Positions 25,721 to 35,372 of a stretch of 64,000 nt of DNA are shown one piece after another. Under the pieces are notes generated by a model. The model searched no databases and had not been told where the DNA came from. It was given only the letters and a program-made list of their open reading frames with translations. The position numbers were made by a program, and so were the translations under genes. The DNA is from Marinobacter sp. S0848L. GTDB taxonomy: Bacteria > Pseudomonadota > Gammaproteobacteria > Pseudomonadales > Oleiphilaceae. Numbering within the stretch: position 1 is the first letter of the stretch; the number at the start of each line of letters is the position of its first letter. The stretch spans positions 1-64,000 of the forward strand of contig NZ_JALKAQ010000014.1 of assembly GCF_023016065.1 (NCBI RefSeq), read 5' to 3'.

Positions 25721-26724
25721 ATTCGATCCGGCGCTTAAGCCGGCACCGACAGTCAGGTGTCGCACTGATAATGGTGCTTTTAGCCATGGCTCTGGTGGTT
25801 TTGCTGGCTACCGGTATGACCAAGCAACAAAGCTTACGGATTTATAAAGCCGGGCATTATCTGGCGCAACAGCAAGGGCATAGCATTGCGTTGGGCGCAG
25901 AGGAGTTTGCCAAACGCATTCTGATTCGCGATTACGAAGAAGACAAAGAAGACGGCAATATGGTGGACAGCCCGGACGAGTTCTGGGCGATGCACGCAGC
26001 CGTGCTGCCCCTTGATGAAAACGGTGTGGTTGAAGTCCAGATTGATGACCTTGGCGGTCGAATCAATTTAAACGATTTGATCGCACCCAATGGGGAAGTG
26101 GACCCTCTCACCAAAGATCGGCTCGCACGGCTTTTGATTGCATTGGGCATTAACGGGCTGAACGTTGATGCCCTGATAGACTGGATTGATTCCGACGATC
26201 AAACGGTAAGCGCCTACGGGGCTGAAGATGGTCAGTATTTAATGGCTGAACCGGGTTTCAGAGCTGCAAACCAGCCATTTGTCTCGGTTACTGAACTAAG
26301 ATTGATTGAAGGCATGACCGAAGAAATCTATGTTGCGCTTCGCCCTCACGTTGCCGCGTTGCCGGTCAGTGGCATTGGTATTAACGTTAACAGCGCCACC
26401 GCACCGGTGCTGATGTCTCTGCACAGTGAACTGAACGAAGCCCAGGCCGAAGCCATCATTGCAACAAGGGAAGAAGAGCGGTTCGAGAATCTTCAGGATT
26501 TTCTGGCCTTACCGGAATTCTCGGGCTTGGGCTTAAAGCAAAACGGGTTAACGCTGCAAACCCGGTTTTTTGAAGTTGTATCACGGATTACCTACGATAA
26601 TCGTGTCGTAAATATGGTCAGCACGGTGTTTCGTAATCCGGAAGGTGAGGTCCGAACGGTTCACAGGGATACCGGACAAAAGAACAGGATCTCCAAGGAA
26701 CCTTACACTTTCTCAGAAGGATAA
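25717..26724 (+). CDS. gspK: Minor pseudopilin GspK
   Basis: 335 aa. Leader with SG/VALIMVLLAMALVV. As usual for GspK the +5 residue is not Glu, fitting its place at the extreme tip. A large helical domain with IDWIDSDD and repeats of the SAM-like fold (about residues 100-270) follows. Overlaps gspJ by 4 bases. Confidence 0.94.
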   Translation: MNSIRRLSRHRQSGVALIMVLLAMALVVLLATGMTKQQSLRIYKAGHYLAQQQGHSIALGAEEFAKRILIRDYEEDKEDGNMVDSPDEFWAMHAAVLPLDENGVVEVQIDDLGGRINLNDLIAPNGEVDPLTKDRLARLLIALGINGLNVDALIDWIDSDDQTVSAYGAEDGQYLMAEPGFRAANQPFVSVTELRLIEGMTEEIYVALRPHVAALPVSGIGINVNSATAPVLMSLHSELNEAQAEAIIATREEERFENLQDFLALPEFSGLGLKQNGLTLQTRFFEVVSRITYDNRVVNMVSTVFRNPEGEVRTVHRDTGQKNRISKEPYTFSEG

Positions 26725-26726
26725 CC

Positions 26727-28034
26727 ATGTCATATCGTCTCTATGTGCGGCCATTGTCGCCATTTGCCGACCCGGAGCAGAGCCCCGATGCCCAGCTTTA
26801 TAGCTGGGTGCTGCACGACGCCAGTGGCGATGCGCAGGCGAGGGGCAGTGCTGACCCCAAAAGTGTGATCGAACAGACGTTAGCGCAGAATGCGCTGGAT
26901 AATGTGTTGCTCATTGGTCTGATCCCGGGTGACGAAGCTGCGTTTTGCATGGCCGACATTCCCGCGAAACAAAGTCGGTTCGTGCAGCAAGCTTTGCCGT
27001 ATGCGGTTGAAGAACAGATTGCGCAGGACATCGAGACAGTTCATTTGGCGCTCGGAAAGCATTCCGACGAAGGCTATCTGGTTGCTGCGATCGATTTTGC
27101 CCAAATGGAACGTTGGAAGAGCCTGTTCACGGGTTGGGATCAGGTGCGGCTTGACGCTATTTACCCAGATGCTTCGTTGTTGCCCGCTCCGGACTCAGGC
27201 TGGATGATGTGCCTTGATGATGACTTCGTGCTCATGCAGAGCCAACGGGGTGAGTGGTTAAGGATGCAGGCCGATAACCTTCCGTTGTTTGCGATGACCA
27301 TGGCAGCACCTTCAACTGAAGAAGTAGTCGCGGAAATTCCCGTACAACTGTATGGCATGGAAACGGAATTGGAACGCCAGCAACCACTGGTGAATGAGCT
27401 AGCCGGTTCCACGGGCCGCGTGAACGTTCAGCAGAAACCTTTAGAGTTTTCGGTACTCGAATTTCTGGCGTGGTCCCACCACCAGCATTTATGCCAACCG
27501 GTTAATCTGTGTCAGGGCGCTTTTTCCGTCAAAGTTTCGGGTTCCAGCCCGCTAAAGCCCTGGAGGCCGTTGATTGCGGTTGCTTCACTTTGGTTTGTGA
27601 TTCAGCTTGGGCTAGACATCGGGTTGGGGGTGTATCACAAACAACAAGCCGATGAGCTGAAATCTCAGGCGATGGCTATTTACCGGCAAGCCTTTCCCAC
27701 AGACCGCCGTACCCACGCCGGAAATGTTCGCCGAGTTATTGAAGGCCAGTTGCGGGTAGCGGGCTCTCAGGGGGCGGATGTTGATTTCATCACGCTGATG
27801 AAGTTCACCGGCGACCAGTATGGCCGTGTGGCTGGAGGTGGTTCGGTGACGTTTAATTCGATCAACTACAGCCGTACTCGGGGTGAATTGGTCGTCGATG
27901 TACGGGCCGACAGTTACGACCGTCTTAGTCGCTTGCGCAACGGTTTGTCGGATCAGGGCTTGCAGGCGCAGATCGGCTCGGTGGTTAACGAATCGAGCGG
28001 TGCCCGTGGTCGTTTAACGGTTTCAGGAGGGTAA
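26727..28034 (+). CDS. gspL: Type II secretion protein GspL
   Basis: 435 aa. An N-terminal actin-like cytoplasmic domain (about residues 1-260) binds GspE. One membrane segment lies at about 275-297 (LIAVASLWFVIQLGL), followed by a periplasmic ferredoxin-like domain (about 340-435). Two bases separate it from gspK. Confidence 0.93.
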   Translation: MSYRLYVRPLSPFADPEQSPDAQLYSWVLHDASGDAQARGSADPKSVIEQTLAQNALDNVLLIGLIPGDEAAFCMADIPAKQSRFVQQALPYAVEEQIAQDIETVHLALGKHSDEGYLVAAIDFAQMERWKSLFTGWDQVRLDAIYPDASLLPAPDSGWMMCLDDDFVLMQSQRGEWLRMQADNLPLFAMTMAAPSTEEVVAEIPVQLYGMETELERQQPLVNELAGSTGRVNVQQKPLEFSVLEFLAWSHHQHLCQPVNLCQGAFSVKVSGSSPLKPWRPLIAVASLWFVIQLGLDIGLGVYHKQQADELKSQAMAIYRQAFPTDRRTHAGNVRRVIEGQLRVAGSQGADVDFITLMKFTGDQYGRVAGGGSVTFNSINYSRTRGELVVDVRADSYDRLSRLRNGLSDQGLQAQIGSVVNESSGARGRLTVSGG

Positions 28035-28037
28035 ACG

Positions 28038-28571
28038 ATGTTTCAGCGCCTTAAAGATCAGCCCGCCATTGAAAAACTGATAGCCCGATACGATCAATTA
28101 CCTCAACGGGATCGCCAGGCTTTGACAGTTCTGCTTATAGCTTTGGCGATTGCCGTGTTGTATTTTGCGATCTGGCGTCCGGTTTCCGATTATCGCAGCA
28201 GCGCAGAGGCCAGTCGCGAGAATGCCGGCGAGTTACTGGCCTGGATGCAAGCCAACGAAAGCACCATACAGAGGCTTGGTAGTGCTGGTGCCAGTAATTC
28301 GGGGGCCAATGTGGCCGACCGGCCCGAAGACGGTCGTGCCCTGATGGCGCTGGTGACACGATCGTCCAGCGAAGCGGGTCTTTCGCTGCAACGTTTTGAA
28401 CCTTCGGGCAACGATGCCATCCGAGTATGGATGGAAAATGTCCCGTATGCGGACGTAGCCGCTTGGTTGGAGCGTTTGCACGCTCAACATGGAATTCTGA
28501 TCGATCAAGCCGCAATGGATAGAGGCAACGAACCCGGGAAGGTATCCGTACGACTTACTCTTGCCATCTGA
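28038..28571 (+). CDS. gspM: Type II secretion protein GspM
   Basis: 177 aa. Cytoplasmic N-terminus with the RDRQALTVL region, membrane segment at about residues 28-48, then a coiled-coil linker and small periplasmic ferredoxin-like domain that pairs with GspL. Last gene of the operon; no gspN or gspO (prepilin peptidase) follows. Confidence 0.93.
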   Translation: MFQRLKDQPAIEKLIARYDQLPQRDRQALTVLLIALAIAVLYFAIWRPVSDYRSSAEASRENAGELLAWMQANESTIQRLGSAGASNSGANVADRPEDGRALMALVTRSSSEAGLSLQRFEPSGNDAIRVWMENVPYADVAAWLERLHAQHGILIDQAAMDRGNEPGKVSVRLTLAI

Positions 28572-28606
28572 TTTGTTGGCGTTCTACAGAATTTACAGGA
28601 GACAGA

Positions 28607-29968
28607 GTGTCTAATTCCCACGATTTTGATCTGATTATCATCGGTGCCGGTTCCGGCGGGGTTCGTCTGGCCAGAATGTCGGCTCAAACCGGTGCGAAGG
28701 TGGCGGTTGTTGAATCCCGTTACCTGGGCGGAACATGCGTAAACGTCGGCTGCGTGCCCAAAAAACTGTTTGTGTACGGCGCCCATGTCAGGGACGAATT
28801 GGAAGACGCACAAGGTTATGGCTGGAACATTCCATCGGAAGATGTAAGTTTCGATTGGCCAACACTGGTTGTCAACAAGAACGCTGAGATTGAGCGGCTT
28901 AACGGTATCTACGGCCGAATGCTGGAGAATGCCGGTGTTACGATTATTGAAGGTACGGCCAGCATCGTTGACCCGGAAACGGTTGCGGTCGGGGATAAAC
29001 ACTACCGCACCAAACACATCACAGTCGCCACAGGCAGCTGGCCGGTAATTCCGGATATTCCCGGAAAAGAGTGTTTGGTCACGTCAAACGAAATGTTTTA
29101 CCTTCCACAGCTACCGCGCCATGCGGTGGTATGGGGTGGGGGTTACATAGCCGTTGAGTTTGCAGGGATTCTGGCCGGGCTCGGCGTAGAAACGACCTTG
29201 GCTTATCGCGGTGAATTGTTCCTGCGTGGTTTTGACGACGATATTCGCCGATTCACCGAGCAGGAAATGCGTAAAAAAGGCGTAGATTTACGCTTTAATG
29301 TAACAATCGATTCGGTCGAACCCGACGACGCGCTCTACAAAGTGAATTTAAGCGATGGCAGTAGTCTTCAGACAGGTTTAGTCATGGCCGCAACCGGCCG
29401 TCGCGCTCTTGTTGATGGCTTAGGGCTTGAGAAGCTTGGAGTTGAGCTTAATGGGTCGGGGCACATTACGGTCGACGAGCATTTCCGCACATGTGTTCCG
29501 TCAATTTCAGCACTTGGTGATGTAATTGGTACCCCGCAACTTACACCGGTTGCGTTGGCTCAAGCCATGGTGCTTACTCGCCGCCTGTTCGGCGACGGGC
29601 AGGGCGACATGGATTACAGTGCCATTCCAACCGCAGTGTTTTGCCAACCCAACATTGGCACTGTGGGCTTAACTGAAGAGGAAGCGAGTGCTGCCGGCCA
29701 TCGTTTACGTATTTACCGTTCCGAATTCCGCCCGATGAAATACACCTTGAGCGGCCGTGATGAACGCTGCCTGATGAAACTCGTTGTTGATGACCAAACC
29801 GATAAGGTGCTTGGGGCGCACATGGTTGGGCCTGACGCAGGGGAAATCACCCAAGGCTTAGCCGTTGCGATTAAAGCGGGAGCAACAAAAGCGCAGTTTG
29901 ACGCCACGCTGGGCATTCACCCAACCTCGGCGGAAGAGTTTGTGACTATGCGTTCGCCTGTTCGGTAA
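28607..29968 (+). CDS. gor: Glutathione-disulfide reductase
   Basis: 453 aa from a GTG start with AGGAGA just upstream. FAD motif [10 protein letters not shown] (residues 11-20), redox disulfide C44/C49 in [13 protein letters not shown], and catalytic His H438 in HPTSAEEF. The arginines that bind the NADPH 2'-phosphate are present ([11 protein letters not shown]). It reduces GSSG to GSH with NADPH, supporting the GSH-dependent reductase at 5.7 kb. Its last 23 bases overlap, tail to tail, the end of the sensor kinase gene. Confidence 0.95.
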   Translation: MSNSHDFDLIIIGAGSGGVRLARMSAQTGAKVAVVESRYLGGTCVNVGCVPKKLFVYGAHVRDELEDAQGYGWNIPSEDVSFDWPTLVVNKNAEIERLNGIYGRMLENAGVTIIEGTASIVDPETVAVGDKHYRTKHITVATGSWPVIPDIPGKECLVTSNEMFYLPQLPRHAVVWGGGYIAVEFAGILAGLGVETTLAYRGELFLRGFDDDIRRFTEQEMRKKGVDLRFNVTIDSVEPDDALYKVNLSDGSSLQTGLVMAATGRRALVDGLGLEKLGVELNGSGHITVDEHFRTCVPSISALGDVIGTPQLTPVALAQAMVLTRRLFGDGQGDMDYSAIPTAVFCQPNIGTVGLTEEEASAAGHRLRIYRSEFRPMKYTLSGRDERCLMKLVVDDQTDKVLGAHMVGPDAGEITQGLAVAIKAGATKAQFDATLGIHPTSAEEFVTMRSPVR

Positions 29969-31460
29969 CGGGTAAATCAAAGGGTATCTCGAAACGGAAC
30001 GAGGTACCCTGACCCATATCTAGCTCAATATGAACGTGCCCGCCCATGAGTTCAACCAACCTCTGAACCATCGACAGGTTAAAACCCCGACCGCCGAATC
30101 GAGAGTGTGCGTGCGGATTGTGAATGGTATTGGCGCTGCTAGAGCTTGAGTCACGCACGGTGCAGGAGATTAAAACACGATCTCTATCAATGTTTATCCA
30201 GGTGGTCCGTACTGTGATAAACCCGTTACTGGTCATCTCAAGAGAATTGTCGAGCAGTCCGCTCAACACCTGCCTGACACTTGGCGCGTCACCTATGACT
30301 GTTGCCTGTTCCGGCCAGTCTCCCAAACAGTGCGATTCAAGTGTTAGCTCTTGTTGTTCTGCAGCATGGCGGTATGAGGCGATGCAGTTCGAGATCAACT
30401 CCCTGAGCTCAAACGGTTTAGCATCCAATGCGTTGGTCCCGCTATCCAAGTGGGCATAGTCCAGCATGTCGGATACAACCGTTAGCAAATCGTTAAGTGA
30501 TTTTTTTGCGGTAGTGAGATAATCCCTCTGGTCAGGAGAAAGAGAATCTTGTTCGATGTGCTTGATCATACCGATTGCGCCCGTTAGCGGGGTGTTGAGT
30601 TCCTGTCGCATGTTGGCTAGAAACTCGGATTTTGTCCGGTTTGCGTGCTCGGCTTTATTTCGCTCGGATTCTGATAAGGCAAGGGTTTCGTCACGGGTTG
30701 TTTTCAAGTCTTGTAAGCGTAAAGCCAGTTCATTGAGTTGCAGTTGCAGATTCACGATTTCAGCCGCAACCCCCCTCGATTTAATGGCTTCGCGACGATA
30801 GTCGCCGCGCATGAGATTGCCGACCTGGCTACCGAGACTATGCATCGGACGAAGAATGTTACCCAGGAACAACTGAACCAACACGATAGCAAGTACCAGC
30901 GTACCACCGCCAACCACCATGGAAGACCACCAAATATTTTGAAGTTGCAGGTCCAATGCATCAGTTCTCACGCCGACCTGAACGCTTCCAATGCGTAGAA
31001 TGCCTGTGCCGGACTCCCATCCGGATTGAAACCACTCAATTCCGCTGTGGTCTCCGAGCATCAATGGTTCCTGAAAAATCTCAGACTCGTACACCTGATA
31101 GTGAGGGGCGTTGAGATCGATTTCCTGTTCTTCCGCACTGGCAAATCCTATTTCCTCACCGACAACGTCCATCACTCTTACCCAATGGGCATCACTGTGC
31201 TCGAGGGCATTATCGAGAACTTGCTCAAGTGCAAAACTGTTACCAGAAACAATCGCATATTCAAGAACCGGGGCGAGGTTGTCGGCCAATAACTGGCTGC
31301 TTTGGGCCATTGTACTCCGGGCATCGTCCAACCGGACCGACGTAAAAAAAGCGACAAGCACGGTAAACATTAAAACGGCTGGGAGAAGACCGAGCAATAA
31401 CAAGCGGCGGGAAAGTGACAGAAAGGCGGGCCTATTTCGAAACTTAATCATCGAGCTCAA
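29946..31460 (-). CDS. Membrane sensor kinase homologue lacking the phospho-acceptor histidine
   Basis: 504 aa. TM1 about residues 18-41, a periplasmic region of about 130 residues, TM2 about 178-200, then HAMP (about 200-255) and a coiled coil. A DHp helix follows whose H-box reads [13 protein letters not shown], so the family histidine (FLANMSHELRTPL type) is Gln286. The ATPase domain keeps the N-box Asn (N405) and D437, but the G1 glycines are serines (DSSSSSAN) and the G2 box reads GGRGFNL. Autophosphorylation by the usual route is therefore unlikely. It overlaps the upstream binding-protein gene by 17 bases and has no receiver domain. It may act as a non-catalytic signal transducer. Confidence 0.85.
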   Translation of the reverse strand: MSSMIKFRNRPAFLSLSRRLLLLGLLPAVLMFTVLVAFFTSVRLDDARSTMAQSSQLLADNLAPVLEYAIVSGNSFALEQVLDNALEHSDAHWVRVMDVVGEEIGFASAEEQEIDLNAPHYQVYESEIFQEPLMLGDHSGIEWFQSGWESGTGILRIGSVQVGVRTDALDLQLQNIWWSSMVVGGGTLVLAIVLVQLFLGNILRPMHSLGSQVGNLMRGDYRREAIKSRGVAAEIVNLQLQLNELALRLQDLKTTRDETLALSESERNKAEHANRTKSEFLANMRQELNTPLTGAIGMIKHIEQDSLSPDQRDYLTTAKKSLNDLLTVVSDMLDYAHLDSGTNALDAKPFELRELISNCIASYRHAAEQQELTLESHCLGDWPEQATVIGDAPSVRQVLSGLLDNSLEMTSNGFITVRTTWINIDRDRVLISCTVRDSSSSSANTIHNPHAHSRFGGRGFNLSMVQRLVELMGGHVHIELDMGQGTSFRFEIPFDLPVTEQANA

Positions 31461-32391
31461 CCTGCGACGGATTCAGGAGGAGTTCATCAACCCTCTTTGA
31501 AATAAGTTCGGGCTGACTCAAGGGAATATTGAGGGATCGCGCCACCTGTCGGTTGACCTCAACGCTGAAGGTTTCCGGATAACTTGCCGGCGGAAAATCG
31601 CCGTTTTCCTGATAATAATTCAGAAATTCAGCGGTTTTGTCCGCCATCGAAGAATAGGTTGGGTAGCTGGACGCAATTGATCCCGCTTTTACGTAGGCCT
31701 GGCTAGGTCCAATCAATATTTTATTGCGCCGGTAAGCCGTAAGCAGAATGTGTTTGATGTTCCGTGGGTGATAAATGTCATGATCCGGCGTGCCTAATAG
31801 CAAGTCGCCATAGTTCAACGCACGAATGAGGGTGGGAATTAATTGTTCTTGCGTGTTGACGATAAACACTTGGCCTTCCATGCCGTGTTCACTAAGACCG
31901 TCTAACAACGAAGCATATCGAGATCGGTTTTGAGGGCTGGCTAGCACCGCCACTTTGGTCGCGTGAGGTAGAATTGCTTTGCCTGTGAGTGCTTGGCGCA
32001 AAAAAGGGACATCGTAGAGTACAACGCTTATCTTGCCCGAGGTTTCGTGGGGGTACTTTTCGAGAAACTGAGACTCAATCAGGGTGCCTAGTATGGCTGC
32101 ATTTGGTTTGGCACGGTACAAGCGGTCGAACGCCTTGGGGCCAATAGCTATCACTGGTTCGTGGGGTAATGTGGCCAGATCGGCGTCAGGGGGAAGCAGA
32201 TTGAGCGCCACATTCGGCCCTGCTCGATCTTCAATCAAGCCGATGAAATAGGCGTCCAGTTCTGGTTTGCCCGAACCAATGACCGCCACCGGCTTAGCAC
32301 CGCGGTGATCTGTTTGCGCATGGCTGCTTAGAGGCCACACGGCCAAAAGGCAACAGATGGCCACTAAATTCAGAAGCAATCTCTCGTTCAA
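31444..32391 (-). CDS. Periplasmic ABC-type substrate-binding-like protein
   Basis: 315 aa with a Sec signal peptide (about residues 1-25, ending SHAQ). The rest has the two-lobe layout of the ABC_sub_bind family (PVAVIGSGKPELDAYFIGL lobe start; KVAVLASPQNRSRYASLLDG hinge region). No ABC permease or ATPase is adjacent. Instead it lies between a TonB-dependent receptor gene (4-base overlap) and the histidine-less kinase (17-base overlap). It probably presents a ligand to the kinase's periplasmic domain instead of to a transporter (inference). Confidence 0.75.
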   Translation of the reverse strand: MNERLLLNLVAICCLLAVWPLSSHAQTDHRGAKPVAVIGSGKPELDAYFIGLIEDRAGPNVALNLLPPDADLATLPHEPVIAIGPKAFDRLYRAKPNAAILGTLIESQFLEKYPHETSGKISVVLYDVPFLRQALTGKAILPHATKVAVLASPQNRSRYASLLDGLSEHGMEGQVFIVNTQEQLIPTLIRALNYGDLLLGTPDHDIYHPRNIKHILLTAYRRNKILIGPSQAYVKAGSIASSYPTYSSMADKTAEFLNYYQENGDFPPASYPETFSVEVNRQVARSLNIPLSQPELISKRVDELLLNPSQVELDD

Positions 32392-34616
32392 AACCTAACG
32401 CCTGCTTCCATGAAGAACTGGTTGTGGTCTTCAATATTGTTGTCTGAGCTAAGTTCAGGTTCCCGGTTCAGGTAGTGCTGCATTGTAACCGCAATTTCAG
32501 CGGTATAATCCGTTCGGACAAACTGTTTAGCCAAGCGAACATCCACGCGTTCAAATTGGTTTTCGGTACGCAGAAACTCGTCGGCCCAGTAGAATGCTGA
32601 CGATGCTTTCAGGTCAAAAGGGAATTCCTGTACGATCGAAAAGCTCCCCGAGTGGCGGGTAGACATCCGCGACAGCAGGCCTTTCTGGTACTCATGCTGT
32701 TGGGCGTTCACCTTGCCGTCAGCGTCGAGAATCGGCGGCCCTATGTAGCGCGAATCCTGATCAAGATAGGCATAAGTCGCTCTCAGTGCAGTATTCGGAT
32801 AGTCGAGCGTTGCTTCCACCTCGAAACCTTGTTGGTCAACATCAACATTGTTGCCCAGCGTCCACTTGGCCAGCTGAATAACACCGCTGGTCATATCCCG
32901 CATTTGATCTTTAAAGGCACGAACCTCTAACGACAATAGGGCTGACGGTAACCGGAACTGGCCAAAATAGCTGATCTCATGGGATGTTATACGCTCCTCT
33001 TCAAGATCCCGGCCTAACGTTAAAGCGTGGGGCTCTTGGGCGGCATCAAAAACCGTGATCCGGCGTCCTTCGAGATCAGAATAAATCGCAGGGGTTACGT
33101 GGCGGAGCGTAAACCCTGTGTCGGGGCTTTGTTCGAAGGTGTCGGGTGTTCGTACCGCTTGCGAGAACACGACCCGAATCGCGTGGTGGTTATCAAAGAC
33201 AAAATTGGTTGCAACCCGCGGCGAAAAATACCCTTCGCCGGTGGTACTGGAATGCTCCCAGTTGCCACCCACGTTGACGGTCATCCAGGACCAGGGCGTG
33301 TACTCCAGATTACCGAAGTATCGTGACTGATAACTGTGCTCGCGACCATTAAAATAGGTTTCAGATCGAAGAACGTTTTTTCGAAAGCCTGCACCGGACA
33401 CCAGTTTCAGATCTTCGTTGAAGAGCAGGGTATCTTGGATCTCCAATTCCAGTCTTGTGTCTTCGTAGTCTTCGTTCACGCTTGCACGTAGTGGTGTTCC
33501 CCCGGGCACCGGAACCTGACAAGGCTCCAGTCGGCTGCCATTTTTAGGATCCTCAGTCCGAAAATAGAGGGACGGGCCGTTGGGATTACGCAAACAATTA
33601 ATCGCTGACTCACCGAGTTCTATGTCATACCGATTCCGGCGTTTGAAGTTCGACACACTTGCCAGGATATGAAAGAAATGGTGCTCGGAGGTGCTGTGGT
33701 TGAACTGGCTTTGAATATAATAATCCCGAACATCAATATTTGGGTGTTCAAGGAGCTCCAGTTCACCGCTTTTACCTTTGTCCTGCTGCTTGACTCCATC
33801 GGTGACCCCCGCTTTTACCTCAATGTTCGTGTTCCTATTGAACTTGAAGCGCCAGTCGTACCCAAATGCATGGATGTTGTGGCCGTCGTTAAACGATGCT
33901 TTCTCACCGCTATCCACCTGATAGTCGAATCCGCCGAATTTGCGCTTTTCGAAAGAAAGCCTCCAATCTACGGCGTTTCCGGCACCACCGACCGACGCGA
34001 AGGTGCGGATATGGTTCCGCGAGCCTCGTGCGACCCGTGTTTCCACGCCGGCTGTGTCTGCCGGGTCACGCGTGATGATGTTGATGGTTCCGAGGAAGGC
34101 GTTGATGCCGTAGGCGGCCGAATTCGGGCCTCTGGCCACTTCTATGCGCTCGATCAGCTCTAGCGGCACTGGCATGGTTTCCCAATCCATGTCCGAGAGT
34201 GTGGCTCGGTGCGCCGTTCGGCCATCAATCAATACTTGCATGCGTCGTTGCTCATAATGAACCGTGCCGTGATAGGTAGCCACAGGTTGATGACTCCCCA
34301 CAAAGTTAACGGTCATTCCCGGCACCAACCGAAACACCTCATAGAGATTCATAATGCCGAGGTTTCGGATTTGCTCGCCTTCAATAACGGTTGTGCTACC
34401 CGGCACCCGTGTTTTTGGCTGCCTGAGACGGGTAGTCGTCAGAACCTGAGGTATCTCGTTGTCAAACCCGTGCAGCTCACCCGCAAAGGGTGGTTGCTCG
34501 GCGGCTGCAGATATAGGTACTGTGACCCCTACGCCGCTGATCAAAATTGACCATCCCACATGCCTCGCGAATCTCTTGGTAGTTAAAAAGCGGTACAGGC
34601 AATTCGTCTCAGGCAT
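32388..34616 (-). CDS. TonB-dependent outer-membrane receptor
   Basis: 742 aa from the ATG at 34616, the first that gives a clean signal peptide (ISAAAEQ end). A longer frame from 34694 is possible but adds no signal. A TonB-box-like stretch lies near the mature N-terminus (IPQVLTTTRLRQP). A plug domain follows with GSTTVIEGEQIRNLG and VARGPNSAAYGINAFLGTINIIT, then a 22-strand barrel ending in Phe (MEAGVRF). It imports an unknown scarce ligand such as a chelate or cobalamin-like molecule. First gene of an operon with a periplasmic binding protein and a degenerate kinase. No Fur-like box was recognised. Confidence 0.88.
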   Translation of the reverse strand: MPETNCLYRFLTTKRFARHVGWSILISGVGVTVPISAAAEQPPFAGELHGFDNEIPQVLTTTRLRQPKTRVPGSTTVIEGEQIRNLGIMNLYEVFRLVPGMTVNFVGSHQPVATYHGTVHYEQRRMQVLIDGRTAHRATLSDMDWETMPVPLELIERIEVARGPNSAAYGINAFLGTINIITRDPADTAGVETRVARGSRNHIRTFASVGGAGNAVDWRLSFEKRKFGGFDYQVDSGEKASFNDGHNIHAFGYDWRFKFNRNTNIEVKAGVTDGVKQQDKGKSGELELLEHPNIDVRDYYIQSQFNHSTSEHHFFHILASVSNFKRRNRYDIELGESAINCLRNPNGPSLYFRTEDPKNGSRLEPCQVPVPGGTPLRASVNEDYEDTRLELEIQDTLLFNEDLKLVSGAGFRKNVLRSETYFNGREHSYQSRYFGNLEYTPWSWMTVNVGGNWEHSSTTGEGYFSPRVATNFVFDNHHAIRVVFSQAVRTPDTFEQSPDTGFTLRHVTPAIYSDLEGRRITVFDAAQEPHALTLGRDLEEERITSHEISYFGQFRLPSALLSLEVRAFKDQMRDMTSGVIQLAKWTLGNNVDVDQQGFEVEATLDYPNTALRATYAYLDQDSRYIGPPILDADGKVNAQQHEYQKGLLSRMSTRHSGSFSIVQEFPFDLKASSAFYWADEFLRTENQFERVDVRLAKQFVRTDYTAEIAVTMQHYLNREPELSSDNNIEDHNQFFMEAGVRF

Positions 34617-34742
34617 AGTAGTCGTTCTATAATTGGAGGTCAGCGTGCATAGATAGTTGCATTTATTCTCCAATCCTAGGAGAACCAAAACCATTTGTCT
34701 CTAGAAAGTTTACAGAGGCGACATATTCGGAGTAATTGTTGT

Positions 34743-35372
34743 ATGAGCTGTTGGGAGATTCTGGGTATTGAGCCGACGAGTGATCGAGAGGAAATCCGTC
34801 AGGCTTATGAGCGCCAGATGAAATTTGCGTCAAGCGAAGAGGCTCGCAAACTGGACGAAGCCTACCGAGAGGCTGCAGGGGGCGACCCCATGGTCATACC
34901 GGCTGCGGCTGAAGCTCCTGAGGCCAGCCCCAAAGGCGATCATCAGTTAGACGCAAACGAATCCCAAATCGTGCGCGAGGTCGTTATTCAGATTAACGCT
35001 CTGATGAATGATTCAGGTCGTCAGCAAGATGTCGGTATCTGGAAAGCCATACTTTGCGAGCCACCTGCGGATCAGTTACCTCTGCGTCGCGAAATTGGCC
35101 AACAGTTGGAGTCCTGGATTCGCCCCATGGCGGAAAACGGCTCCTTCCCGCAGCCAGTAGCCCGGTTTTTGGGAGAGTGGTTTGAGTGGTTCACCGTTCA
35201 CGAGGCTATTACTGAACAAGAACAGCAATCACCTGAATTTGAAGAGAATGATCATCGGGACGAAGTAGAACCGCTGTCTCAAACCGCCAACTTTTGGCCA
35301 GCGGTTATCGGTTGGATCATCGGGTTAGTGATTTTAACCATGATTTTCGGTGGCATGGGCGTGGGTAGCTGA
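34743..35372 (+). CDS. J-domain-like membrane protein without HPD motif
   Basis: 209 aa from the ATG at 34743; a TTG-type start at 34695 is possible. The N-terminus CWEILGIEPTSDREEIRQAY matches helices I-II of a DnaJ domain. The HPD tripeptide needed to stimulate DnaK ATPase is absent (EAYRE region instead). The middle is acidic with no recognised domain, and a C-terminal membrane segment lies at about residues 183-205 (tail anchored). Divergent from the TonB receptor operon; its end overlaps the convergent symporter gene by 39 bases. Function unknown. Confidence 0.7.
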   Translation: MSCWEILGIEPTSDREEIRQAYERQMKFASSEEARKLDEAYREAAGGDPMVIPAAAEAPEASPKGDHQLDANESQIVREVVIQINALMNDSGRQQDVGIWKAILCEPPADQLPLRREIGQQLESWIRPMAENGSFPQPVARFLGEWFEWFTVHEAITEQEQQSPEFEENDHRDEVEPLSQTANFWPAVIGWIIGLVILTMIFGGMGVGS

